A DNA stretch of 33,319 nucleotides from positions 1-33,319 of the forward strand of contig NZ_LMKM01000021.1 of assembly GCF_001421515.1 (NCBI RefSeq), in the 5' to 3' direction. Under the pieces are notes generated by a model, which was given only the letters and a program-made list of their open reading frames with translations, was not told the DNA's origin and ran no database searches. Source of the stretch: Pedobacter sp. Leaf216. Its GTDB lineage: Bacteria > Bacteroidota > Bacteroidia > Sphingobacteriales > Sphingobacteriaceae. A program made the translations under genes and the position numbers. Positions 9,059 to 16,737 of this stretch are shown here, piece by piece; the first letter of the stretch is position 1, and each line of letters begins with the position of its first letter.

Positions 9059-9983
9059 CTTCGGCTTCGAACTTGAAGAATTGCTAAATGATCAGGCTAA
9101 GACGGTTGGGCATTTAGGCTCATATCTTAATAGTGGTCATTTGGGTTTACTTCTTGGTTCTGGGGTTTCTGCTGCATTGAAGTTGCCAACCTGGGATAAG
9201 TTAGTTTTTGCGATTCATGACGAGGTATTTCCAGGAATACGTGATTCTGTTAAGTTTTATTCTAATGCCGAACTTAAAGAATTAATCGATGATGTTAAAG
9301 ATAAATTAGCACATTCGGATTACTTGGAGAAGATTAAAAAGTTTCTTTATGACGAGGTGGACTTCGATTTTAGTATGGCCAAAAAGGAACTTTTAATAGC
9401 GATATCTTCATTAATTGTTGGCAAGCATAGGGGGAATGTAAGAAATATTATTACTTATAATTTTGATAGTGTCTTAGAGTGGTATTTGAATTTATTAGGT
9501 CTTCAGGTAGATGTCTTCACTAAAGCACAATTCCTAACCAAATCTGCTGATGTTATCATTGCCCATATTCATGGTTATCTTCCTTTTGATGGACATGGTA
9601 AAAATTCTAAGGAAATAATTTTTGCTTCTGAGGAATTTACTAATCGGATGCTGTCTAATGATTATTGGAAAGAGTATTTTTACGAGTTTTTTAGAAGACA
9701 TACTTTTTTAGCGTTGGGTATGTCGGCTGAATCTTTGGTTAAGGATGTGTGCCCGTATTTAGCGCAAATGGATATTTGGTATAAGCATAATGAATTGACA
9801 AGGGGTATGCCTTATGGAGTTGCTTTTGTGAGTTCGGGAGCGAAAACCGAAAAGCATATTACTAAATTACTTGCATCGGGTATTATCCCGATTCTTCTTG
9901 ATAAACATGAAGATTTACCTGTGGCAATTTTTGAAATTGTTCAAAGTGCTTTAAGTCAAAAGAACATAAACTCAAGATCTTAG
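9051..9983 (+). CDS. SIR2-domain protein (second of three), operon effector candidate
   Basis: A 310-residue protein that is almost entirely one SIR2-like domain. Visible signatures are LLLGSGVS (33-40) for the NAD-binding glycine loop, ITYNFDSVLE (N137, D139), AHIHGYLP (H174), and LALGMSAESLVKD (220-232) in place of the usual GYS-D block. Asn137 and His174 are the expected catalytic pair for NAD+ hydrolysis. It starts eight bases inside the upstream gene and closes the operon. Its TAG stop (9981-9983) touches an IS-end-like repeat, so the very C-terminus may have been trimmed or rewritten by an insertion. A role as an NAD-depleting effector is inferred from the family. Confidence 0.85.
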   Translation: MNNFGFELEELLNDQAKTVGHLGSYLNSGHLGLLLGSGVSAALKLPTWDKLVFAIHDEVFPGIRDSVKFYSNAELKELIDDVKDKLAHSDYLEKIKKFLYDEVDFDFSMAKKELLIAISSLIVGKHRGNVRNIITYNFDSVLEWYLNLLGLQVDVFTKAQFLTKSADVIIAHIHGYLPFDGHGKNSKEIIFASEEFTNRMLSNDYWKEYFYEFFRRHTFLALGMSAESLVKDVCPYLAQMDIWYKHNELTRGMPYGVAFVSSGAKTEKHITKLLASGIIPILLDKHEDLPVAIFEIVQSALSQKNINSRS

Positions 9984-10011
9984 TGGACAAACCAATCAAT
10001 TGGCCCCCTTG
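9983..10011 (+). repeat. third copy of the IS-end-like motif
   Basis: GTGGACAAACCAA at 9983-9995 is an exact reverse complement of 4970-4982. The similarity continues imperfectly for about 15 bases (TTGGCCCCCTT against TTGACCACTT). Together the copies lie in inverted orientation at the two flanks of the four-gene operon. Confidence 0.45.
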
Positions 10012-10197
10012 AAACTATTTTTGATTCTCTGTAATATTCTCCTAAGCCGAATGTTATTATGATGATATTTTTGGTGCAAGAGGATCAATAGATATCACTT
10101 CATGCACATGGCTGCTACTAAATCAGGAGATATGGAATTAACACTTTATTTGGATATCTTATAAAAGATGGAAAGTAAGGACGCTCCATTTTATTAA

Positions 10198-10440
10198 ATG
10201 ATTATGACAAAAAAACTTTCTTTCAAACCGGGGAACGAAATACGATATGAGGTTGGCTTTTCTCAAACCCCTTTTATTGATAATGGCTCTAATAAAATAA
10301 AATTTGCAATAAGTGATATTTTATCTGTCAGTATGATCCGGCGTTTAGATGGTGATGATTGGATAATACTCGAAGGTGACATATTGCCTGAGCATTTACC
10401 TTATCTTGGAAGAGAAATCCGTAGGAATTTTGATACTTAG
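10198..10440 (+). CDS. small hypothetical protein
   Basis: An 80-residue protein (78 if the ATG at 10204 is used) with a strand-rich sequence and a C-terminal EHLPYLGREIRRNFDT helix. I recognise no family. It sits alone between the four-gene operon and the SIR2 fusion gene, on the same strand, 150 bases before the latter. The composition and length allow a small regulatory protein, but no helix-turn-helix is evident. Coding status is moderately likely: it has a plausible start and no competing frame. Confidence 0.4.
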   Translation: MIMTKKLSFKPGNEIRYEVGFSQTPFIDNGSNKIKFAISDILSVSMIRRLDGDDWIILEGDILPEHLPYLGREIRRNFDT

Positions 10441-10539
10441 TTATAATGATACGAAACAATGGGTGCTCTCATTAAAGTATCTCTATGAGCTGATGTCCGC
10501 TTATCGAAGAATTATCATAATGTGGGTGGAAAGACGACC

Positions 10540-10563
10540 GGCTAAATCCCTTTTCATTTAGCC
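10540..10563 (+). promoter_or_regulatory. perfect hairpin before the SIR2 fusion gene
   Basis: GGCTAAAT at 10540-10547 pairs fully with ATTTAGCC at 10556-10563 across an eight-base loop. It lies 27 bases before the ATG at 10590. With AT-rich sequence and an A run after it, it could be a weak terminator for the small upstream gene or a leader element of the fusion gene. Confidence 0.4.
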
Positions 10564-10589
10564 AATTATCCTTTAAAAAAAAGCAATCA

Positions 10590-12230
10590 ATGAACTCAGA
10601 ATATAAATATCTTAAGTTTTTTCCTAAACCTTTCTTAGAAGACCTTATTTATGGCCGTGTTTTGCCAATTATTGGTGCTGGATTTTCTAAAAATGCTATA
10701 TTTCCAATAGGTAAATCCATACCTGATTGGGATCAGCTGGGCAGAGAGTTCGCGGATTCAATCTCTGGCTACAATTACAATGGCGCAATAGACGCAATTT
10801 CTGCCTACCAACATCAGTTTTCAAGAGTAAGAATGATTGAGAAGCTAACAAAGCTTCTATTAACCAGGGAGATTAGACCTGGAGATGCACATAAAGCGTT
10901 TTGCAGATTGCCATTTCAAACGGTTGCTACCACAAATTTTGATTTTTTGCTTGAACAGGCTTACGGTTTATTACAGAGGTATTGCAGGCCAGTAATCGAA
11001 GAGGAGCAGTTAGCCATTGCCAACGGTGACAGTAACGAGATTGCTCTTTTTAAAATACATGGTGATCTTCACCATCCTAAAAGAATTGTTGCGACAGAAG
11101 AGGATTACGATGGTTTCTTGAATCGATACCCAATGCTTTCGACGTATTTAGCTAATCTATTTATTTCTAAAACCATCATATTTATTGGTTATAGTTTGGA
11201 TGATCCAGATCTCAGACAAGTATTTCAAATGGTAAAAGATAGATTAGGTAGCTTAAAAAGAAAAGCGTATACATTACGAATCAGCAGTTCTGGACAAGAT
11301 ACAGCTAGATTCAACCGACGTGATGTACAAGTAATTAATATTCCTCTTCTTCCAGGAAAATCATACTCCACCGTTTTCGAAGAAGTATTTGAAGAACTAC
11401 GACATTATTGGGTAACCAATTTTCCAGCTATTGCAACCATAACTGAAGAAGATCCACTGATGGAATTTTCGGCAAGTCGTGATGGGTCGATAAATGGTCG
11501 ATTAGTTTACTTTTCGTTACCACGTGATCTAATTTCAATTTATAAGAAATATATTTTTCCTATTGTTGAAGCTGCAGGGTTCGCGCCGATTACATCAGAT
11601 GATATTTTAGGTCCAAATGCACAAAATAATGCAGCTAAAGTTGTTGCACTCATAGAACGTTCAAGTATCGTTGTTGTTCACATTGACAATTTCAATCCTT
11701 CATTTGAGTTAAATATGGCATTGTCAATTAGAGGAACCGGTAAAAAGATAAGAGTGATTGTAGTATCAAATATAGCCTTCCCCGATTCTCTAAGATCCAA
11801 GCAGATGGATTTTATCCTTGAAGATATTGATATTTTCAAAAATATTGATGAGTTTTCTGGACAATTCGAACAAGCGTTTGAAGTGATGTCAAGTGAATTT
11901 AAGGAGGACTTTAAATCAGAATCGCGTCGCCTGCTTGATAAACGAGAGTACAAAGCTGCAATCATATCAGCAATTACTCAATTGGAATCCCGTTTAAGAA
12001 ACAATATTGATATCGTTTTAAAAATTCCAATTAGGATAGTACCACTAACGCAATTGTTAAAATATGCTATCGAATACAATTTGCTAGATCAGAATGACTA
12101 CATGAATATAAAAAATTGGATGTCGGTTAGAAATCAGCTTGTCCACTTAGACGGAAAAACAACGCCTAGCCAAGCAAAACTTATTGTCGAGGGGGTCCAC
12201 ACAATTCTAGAAAAAATGGAACCTAATTAA
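10590..12230 (+). CDS. SIR2 - TIR/deoxyribosyltransferase-like - HEPN-like fusion protein
   Basis: A 546-residue protein with three apparent parts. Residues 20-275 are a SIR2 domain: LPIIGAGFSKN (25-35), TTNFD (N116, D118), KIHGDLHH (H158), IGYSLDDPDLRQ (199-210). Residues about 305-395 (VYFSLPRD...IYKKYIFPIVEAAGF...VVVHIDNFNPSFELNMAL...IRVIVVS) match the pattern of nucleoside 2-deoxyribosyltransferase-like or TIR-like nucleotide-processing domains, with Glu373 in the NPxFELxxAL position. Residues about 440-546 are helical and carry R514-N-Q-L-V-H519, the RX4H motif of HEPN ribonucleases. The protein appears to be a single-gene system with its own leader hairpin. Cytoplasmic. Domain one is clear, domain two is likely, and the HEPN call rests mainly on the motif and the helical context. 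Confidence 0.85.
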   Translation: MNSEYKYLKFFPKPFLEDLIYGRVLPIIGAGFSKNAIFPIGKSIPDWDQLGREFADSISGYNYNGAIDAISAYQHQFSRVRMIEKLTKLLLTREIRPGDAHKAFCRLPFQTVATTNFDFLLEQAYGLLQRYCRPVIEEEQLAIANGDSNEIALFKIHGDLHHPKRIVATEEDYDGFLNRYPMLSTYLANLFISKTIIFIGYSLDDPDLRQVFQMVKDRLGSLKRKAYTLRISSSGQDTARFNRRDVQVINIPLLPGKSYSTVFEEVFEELRHYWVTNFPAIATITEEDPLMEFSASRDGSINGRLVYFSLPRDLISIYKKYIFPIVEAAGFAPITSDDILGPNAQNNAAKVVALIERSSIVVVHIDNFNPSFELNMALSIRGTGKKIRVIVVSNIAFPDSLRSKQMDFILEDIDIFKNIDEFSGQFEQAFEVMSSEFKEDFKSESRRLLDKREYKAAIISAITQLESRLRNNIDIVLKIPIRIVPLTQLLKYAIEYNLLDQNDYMNIKNWMSVRNQLVHLDGKTTPSQAKLIVEGVHTILEKMEPN

Positions 12231-12454
12231 AGTATAGTTTCTTCACAGGCCTTTTAATTGATGTCGTCCTGAGCATGTCCTGAAAAAAATCCATGAGGAC
12301 CGAAAGAAAATTTTCCTGGTATAATGCAGAAGGCATGAAAGAAGCTGACCAAGCTGTACTCAAATAAATCGCTTCATTTCTTATTATACTAAATCAACGT
12401 AATGGTTTAAATTATCGAAATATTTTAGAATAAACGATAAAACTTTAATAACTT

Positions 12455-13465
12455 ATGCAGAATCTAGCGAATTTTTTAACACGTTTACAGGTTTTTAACC
12501 TTCGCCTCATCACCAAGTCCGAATTGAAAAGCCCAATAAAAGAAGATGTGGAAAAGCAAGCTTATAGCCTTGCTCACGAAACCCACTATTATGATTCTTT
12601 TACCTATAAAAGTGAAATCAGGGTATTAAAAGACATGGCGTTAATTGATTTGCTATCCCTTACCGACACCAGTTTAAAAAGAGAATTTGAACTACTCAAA
12701 AAATTAAAGGAAAGGTTTAAACTGATATGGACAAATTTCCACCAGCATTACGGTGAACTTAAAGCCGAATATCCCGGCAACTTCATATTTTCGATCCAAC
12801 TCGATTATTTGTTTATCGTTAACAACCTGCAATCTGACTACAAGGATATTTATATAGGTGATGAGTTTGTGGAAAGTCTGCACGATACTTTGAAGATCAG
12901 GGACAAGTTCTTAAGTGAGCTGATCAGCGAAGTAGATGAAATTCTAAATCCCCGTGAAACTTTCGAGGAATGGATGGCCAAGCAGAAAAGCCCCGAACAA
13001 GTTGAAGATGCTACGCCAAAGCTAACCCCAAAAATCCCATATAATCCCGATGCGGGTCGGCCAAAATTCAATCATCAGTATATAGATGATTTTTTGCAAC
13101 TGATAAGGACTTATTTTTCAGAAGAACATTTCAGCCAGCTTGACGCCCTGATAAAGGCGGACGAACAGCCTGCAAGCCAGATGATCTTTAACGGAAACAG
13201 TAATAAACTGGCCGATGCTTTTAAGCAGCTCTATGAAGCAAACCTAATTGTGGGATGCAATAAAGCAGAACTTGAAAAATGGATTCTAAAACACTTCTTA
13301 TATAGCAATGGAGATAAAGTAAACGAATATTCGGAGGGCTGGCTAAGTGCAATTATATCTTCCGATACCAAGGTCTGCAAATCACCGATTTTAGAGGTAA
13401 GGATGAAAGATAAAGTTCCTTTTTTGGTTCCGACGGTCCGAAACAAAAAAAACAATAAATATTAG
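12455..13465 (+). CDS. RteC-like mobile-element protein
   Basis: A 336-residue, mainly helical, charged protein. The C-terminal third (SNKLADAFKQLYEANLIVGCNKAELEKWILKHF, then a segment ending near residue 320) resembles the C-terminal part of RteC-domain proteins of Bacteroidota conjugative and mobilizable elements. RteC of CTnDOT is a transcriptional activator of excision genes; whether this divergent member does the same is inference. It is 90 bases upstream of an excisionase-like gene on the same strand, which fits that role. No signal peptide or membrane segment is present. Confidence 0.65.
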   Translation: MQNLANFLTRLQVFNLRLITKSELKSPIKEDVEKQAYSLAHETHYYDSFTYKSEIRVLKDMALIDLLSLTDTSLKREFELLKKLKERFKLIWTNFHQHYGELKAEYPGNFIFSIQLDYLFIVNNLQSDYKDIYIGDEFVESLHDTLKIRDKFLSELISEVDEILNPRETFEEWMAKQKSPEQVEDATPKLTPKIPYNPDAGRPKFNHQYIDDFLQLIRTYFSEEHFSQLDALIKADEQPASQMIFNGNSNKLADAFKQLYEANLIVGCNKAELEKWILKHFLYSNGDKVNEYSEGWLSAIISSDTKVCKSPILEVRMKDKVPFLVPTVRNKKNNKY

Positions 13466-13527
13466 TAATGAAACAGTAAGGATATGGTTTAACCTGTTGT
13501 AACCCTACAATACAAGCGACTAACATT

Positions 13528-13552
13528 GCGGTATCAAAACAAAAGATACCGC
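13528..13552 (+). promoter_or_regulatory. perfect hairpin abutting the start codon of the excisionase-like gene
   Basis: GCGGTATC (13528-13535) pairs with GATACCGC (13545-13552) across a nine-base A-rich loop, ending two bases before the ATG at 13555. Just upstream is a second dyad, TTGTA-N4-TACAA (13497-13510). The hairpin would cover the ribosome-binding region, so translation control or an operator is plausible. Confidence 0.5.
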
Positions 13553-13554
13553 TT

Positions 13555-13884
13555 ATGAAGTACACCTTTGAAGAACTACCGCAGGCCATTAGTACACTGC
13601 ACGAAAAGGTAGATTATATTAAAGATCTGCTGCTCGAAAACAGGTCGCAAAATTCCCAACGTCCCCAAGACGATTTATTGACCATCAGACAAGCTGCCGA
13701 ATTTCTCAGCCTGTCCATACCCACGCTTTACACCAAAGTGAGCCGGAAGGAAATCCCCGTGAACAAGCGGGGCAAAAGACTTTATTTCTCCAGGGTGGAA
13801 CTGTTAGAATGGGTAAGATCGGGAAGGAAGAAAACCGCGGAAGAAATCTATTCCCCAACGAACGGTATCATACCGCCAATATAG
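13555..13884 (+). CDS. excisionase-like helix-turn-helix protein (HTH_17)
   Basis: A 109-residue DNA-binding protein. Residues about 42-95 (LLTIRQAAEFLSLSIPTLYTKVSRKEIPVNKRGKRLYFSRVELLEWV) are a MerR/excisionase-type winged helix with the usual pattern of recognition helix, K-RG-wing and final helix. The N-terminal 40 residues are a predicted coiled coil (LPQAISTLHEKVDYIKDLLLEN), which may dimerise. Such proteins act in excision or regulation of Bacteroidota mobile elements. It follows the RteC-like gene and precedes the structured non-coding segment and mobilization genes. Confidence 0.85.
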   Translation: MKYTFEELPQAISTLHEKVDYIKDLLLENRSQNSQRPQDDLLTIRQAAEFLSLSIPTLYTKVSRKEIPVNKRGKRLYFSRVELLEWVRSGRKKTAEEIYSPTNGIIPPI

Positions 13885-14234
13885 CTATATATATCCACAC
13901 AACAACGGTTTATGTATAGTAAAAACTACTGACATAGCACGTAATACGGGGCAGTTGGGAAGCTTGCAGGGTTTTGTGGGAAGCAGCTATTAGCGGTAGA
14001 AAGGCCATCAAACAGTCAGCCCCCCTTTTCGGGGGCTGAGCAAGCGGAAGTTGGGCAGTGGCCCTACTTGCTTGCCCTGAGCTATCGCTACAGGGGTTTC
14101 AAGTATCCTCCGGGGATACTTGTCGGCTTTTTCAGGCCGATAAAAAAAGAAACGGTATACCTAAAGGTATACTGAATATTAAAAAATATGGAGATGTAAT
14201 TTTATTTATATATCAAAAAAGAAAGGAGTAAATT
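13885..14234. other. structured non-coding segment, candidate oriT/regulatory region
   Basis: No gene is seen. The segment is more GC-rich than its surroundings and holds a series of hairpins: CAGCCCCC/GGGGGCTG (14017-14038), AAGTATCC/GGATACTT (14101-14121), TCGGC/GCCGA (14123-14140, followed by an A run) and two GGTATAC palindrome copies (14154-14161 and 14166-14172). Because it lies directly upstream of the mobilization genes, an origin of transfer plus their promoter and operator is the most natural reading. The nick site cannot be named. Confidence 0.45.
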
Positions 14235-14495
14235 ATGAAGATGGACATCATTACAATGGATGACTTGCAGCAGTTCAAGACAGAAATGCTGAATGAAATG
14301 AAAAATATTTTAAAAACTAATAGTGAAACTTCAAATAAATCATGGTTGAGGAGTGCTGAAGTAAGGAAAATGCTTAATATTTCACCCGGCACATTACAGA
14401 ACCTGCGTATCAATGGCAATTTGCCATTTCGTAAGGTTGGGGGAACCATGTTTTACAGTAGTGAAAAAATTCAAAAGATGATGGATGGGAAATGA
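14235..14495 (+). CDS. helix-turn-helix protein (excisionase/HTH_17 type)
   Basis: An 86-residue protein. The first 35 residues are helical (DDLQQFKTEMLNEMKNIL), and residues 39-84 (SWLRSAEVRKMLNISPGTLQNLRINGNLPFRKVGGTMFYSSEKIQKMM) are a compact excisionase-type winged helix. A strong ribosome-binding site (GAAAGGAG) lies seven bases before the ATG, unlike most genes in the window. It starts the mobilization gene group: its stop lies within the next gene or one base before it, depending on start choice. A role in regulating the mobilization operon or assisting excision is likely. Confidence 0.85.
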   Translation: MKMDIITMDDLQQFKTEMLNEMKNILKTNSETSNKSWLRSAEVRKMLNISPGTLQNLRINGNLPFRKVGGTMFYSSEKIQKMMDGK

Positions 14496-14814
14496 AATGA
14501 CGAAAAATGAAAATTTGTACCACAAAGGATTGCGAAGATACTTTGCGCATGCGTCCGAGCAGCCAAATTTTTTCCCAACGCATTTAAGCATGTTGATTGC
14601 ATTGGTTCAATGTTGTAGTTATCAGGATTTAACACTACCATTTAATGTAAGCAGAAAAACGCTTATGCGATTCTCAAGGATAAAGTCTGTTTCTACATAC
14701 CACAAAAATATCAGGGAGTTGAAGGAAAGTGGTTTTATTAAATATAAGCCCTCATGGCACCCAAAGCTGGGCAGTGAAGTGAAGCTTAATATAGAATTGG
14801 AGAAGAACTTTTAA
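14485..14814 (+). CDS. small winged-helix-like protein of the mobilization operon
   Basis: A 109-residue protein (105 if the ATG at 14497 is used, which begins just after the previous stop). It contains a segment FFPTHLSMLIALVQCCSYQDLTLPFNVSRKTLMRFSRIKSVSTYHKNIRELKESGFIKY, which reads as a replication-initiator or winged-helix DNA-binding domain: a first helix, SRKTLMRFSRI recognition element, and a GFIKYKPSWHP wing. Proteins of this kind occur between the excisionase-like gene and the BfmA gene in Bacteroidota mobilizable elements. Exact function unknown. Confidence 0.7.
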   Translation: MGNEMTKNENLYHKGLRRYFAHASEQPNFFPTHLSMLIALVQCCSYQDLTLPFNVSRKTLMRFSRIKSVSTYHKNIRELKESGFIKYKPSWHPKLGSEVKLNIELEKNF

Positions 14815-14825
14815 GGAGATAGGTA

Positions 14826-15374
14826 ATGGAAGATATCAATGTTAAGTCTGTGCGATATCCAAAAGCAACTGATGAAAAACTGGAAAAAATCTCGCTGAAA
14901 CTGGGGAGGCCGAAAAAATTGGTGGTTATACAGATGGTAAATTATTTTTATGGTACAAAAAAAGACCCGATTGATTTCAATGACGAACTACTTAAGAAAG
15001 AGTTGGTAAACGGAGTAAGCAGGATACTATCATTTTTCAAAAAGCAGGAAAAGGATTTTCTGTTACCAATGTTTACCAACAGTAACGGACTCACTATTAT
15101 AGCAAAAGAGCATACAGAATATTTCAAAATAATCTGGCAGCATCTACAGAAAGAGGAAAAGAAAAGTGACGGAATTTCTAACCGTATGGGGCAATTGGAA
15201 AAAGAAATTGCCAGAACTCACCAGTATTACAATGATAAAAGTAAACTGAAGTCCAGTTTTAGAGAGATACTCAATTATTATATCAATCAAAGAGAATCTT
15301 TAGGATGGCCGGTATCAGCTGCCAAAAAGGAGGAATTGCAAAGCTATGTCAGAAAATCCCTTGAAAATATTTAG
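14826..15374 (+). CDS. BfmA/BtgA family mobilization protein
   Basis: A 182-residue protein. The N-terminal segment (VKSVRYPKATDEKLEKISLKLGRPKKLVVIQMVNYFY) is ribbon-helix-helix-like and typical of BfmA/BtgA accessory proteins that bind near oriT and recruit the relaxase. A charged coiled-coil region follows (about 95-150), then a C-terminal helix. AAGGAG lies seven to eight bases before the start. It ends three bases before the relaxase gene, so the two form an operon and probably a relaxosome. Confidence 0.85.
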   Translation: MEDINVKSVRYPKATDEKLEKISLKLGRPKKLVVIQMVNYFYGTKKDPIDFNDELLKKELVNGVSRILSFFKKQEKDFLLPMFTNSNGLTIIAKEHTEYFKIIWQHLQKEEKKSDGISNRMGQLEKEIARTHQYYNDKSKLKSSFREILNYYINQRESLGWPVSAAKKEELQSYVRKSLENI

Positions 15375-15377
15375 CCT

Positions 15378-16355
15378 ATGTACATCAACATTACAGCATC
15401 TGAGACGGGAAATAACAAAGGCAGTAGCGGAGCTTTGGTCAATTATCTGGAAAAGGAGAATACTTCAAAAACTGGAAAAAACTTAGAACAGCATCATGAA
15501 AACTGGTTTAACGGTGTTAGAAACAACGTTAAAAGACAGGAAGTCCGTGTAAAAATCGATAATAATATTGCAAAGCTTGGCCGTGATGACAGTAAGTTTT
15601 TCCTGATAAATATCAGTCCAAGCCAAAAGGAGCTGGAACATCTTTCTAAACAATATGGAGAGAGTGGTGCAAAAGAGAAACTCAAAGAATTTGCGGTGAA
15701 TGTTATGGACGAATACGCTAAGAATTTTAAAAGACCAGGTATCCATACCAATACCGATCTTTTATGGTTTGGCAAGGTTGAAAACTATCGTTACTACAAG
15801 TACACAGACAAAGAGGTAAAAAATGGAATAAAGCAAAAGGGCGATCGAAAAGAAGGACGACAAATGCACGTTCAAGTGATTGTGAGTCGTAAAGATTTGA
15901 GCAATAAAGTTAAGCTTAGTCCTCAAAATACCTCAAAAGGAAAGAACGAGGTGCATTCTGCAAGATTGGGCCAATTTAACCGAAGTGCTTTTAAACAGTC
16001 TGGTGAGGAGCTGTTTGATAATTTATTCCAATTCGAGCGAGGACTTAAGGATAAGTTTATATATGCAAATGTTATGGAGAACGGAACTCCTGAACAGAAA
16101 ACACAGATGCAGATGATCTCGGAACTCTCGACTGACATTTCAAGAGATATCAGTATAGATAGTTTGGCGAAAGGGATTTCAGATGGAGTTTTTGCCAACG
16201 TTGCCGATATGATAACTATCGCAAAAGATGCTGGCAGTGGGTTATTGGAAATCTTGATGGAACCTACCTACGAGCCCCCACATACAGATTCCGCTGAGGA
16301 AGCTGAGAAACGGAGGCGTAAAAAGTTGCAACAGTCACAGGGACTTAGCAGGTAG
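15378..16355 (+). CDS. DUF5712 / BtgB-type mobilization relaxase
   Basis: A 325-residue protein. It opens with MYINITASETGNNKGSSGALVNYLEKEN and continues with the segments GIHTNTDLLWFGKVENYRYY and GRQMHVQVIVSRKD (His near 164). This is the pattern of DUF5712 proteins such as BtgB from Bacteroides mobilizable elements, which nick oriT and lead the strand during transfer by a helper conjugative element. The central histidine-containing strand likely belongs to the metal-binding site and an early Tyr would be the nucleophile; the exact residue is not decided. The last 40 residues are basic and low in complexity. It is full length compared with the family. Confidence 0.85.
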   Translation: MYINITASETGNNKGSSGALVNYLEKENTSKTGKNLEQHHENWFNGVRNNVKRQEVRVKIDNNIAKLGRDDSKFFLINISPSQKELEHLSKQYGESGAKEKLKEFAVNVMDEYAKNFKRPGIHTNTDLLWFGKVENYRYYKYTDKEVKNGIKQKGDRKEGRQMHVQVIVSRKDLSNKVKLSPQNTSKGKNEVHSARLGQFNRSAFKQSGEELFDNLFQFERGLKDKFIYANVMENGTPEQKTQMQMISELSTDISRDISIDSLAKGISDGVFANVADMITIAKDAGSGLLEILMEPTYEPPHTDSAEEAEKRRRKKLQQSQGLSR

Positions 16356-16737
16356 GTTCGGCAAAACAGTAAAACTTATAATTTCAATGATAACCATTCT
16401 CACTATTCCACCGTTTAATTATTGAAAACTGGATGATTATTTAAAATAAAACCATTCAGATCTTCCGGCATATTTACCCTAGAAAATTCTTTTGCTGTAA
16501 ATTCATTGATAATCAATATGTTGCACTAATCTGTTTTTTTACTAGGTGTTCGTCATTTACTGCTTACTAAATCCGCGAGAGGCAGAATACAAGGATTTAT
16601 GAGTGGCTATATTTCTATTATATCTCGGCCGATAAAATATAAGATTGTAAAAATTTTGTGGGTCAATTAAACATTTTAAATCGTCTGAGTCTATAATTCT
16701 AGTGGTCAGATTTAATGTATGCCAAAAATTCAAAATT
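16356..16737. other. gene-free junction between mobilization module and cargo
   Basis: No gene or strong hairpin is visible. The sequence is AT-rich. The element boundary or an attachment site could lie here, but no repeat partner was found elsewhere in the window. Confidence 0.4.

Noticed and set aside
11678..11965. Antisense frame inside the SIR2 fusion gene
   Set aside because: It is a codon-shadow of a strongly supported gene and shows no family features.
12231..12454. Short open stretch of 24 codons after the SIR2 fusion gene
   Set aside because: Too short, no family, and the flanking sequence shows no start signal; at most a remnant.
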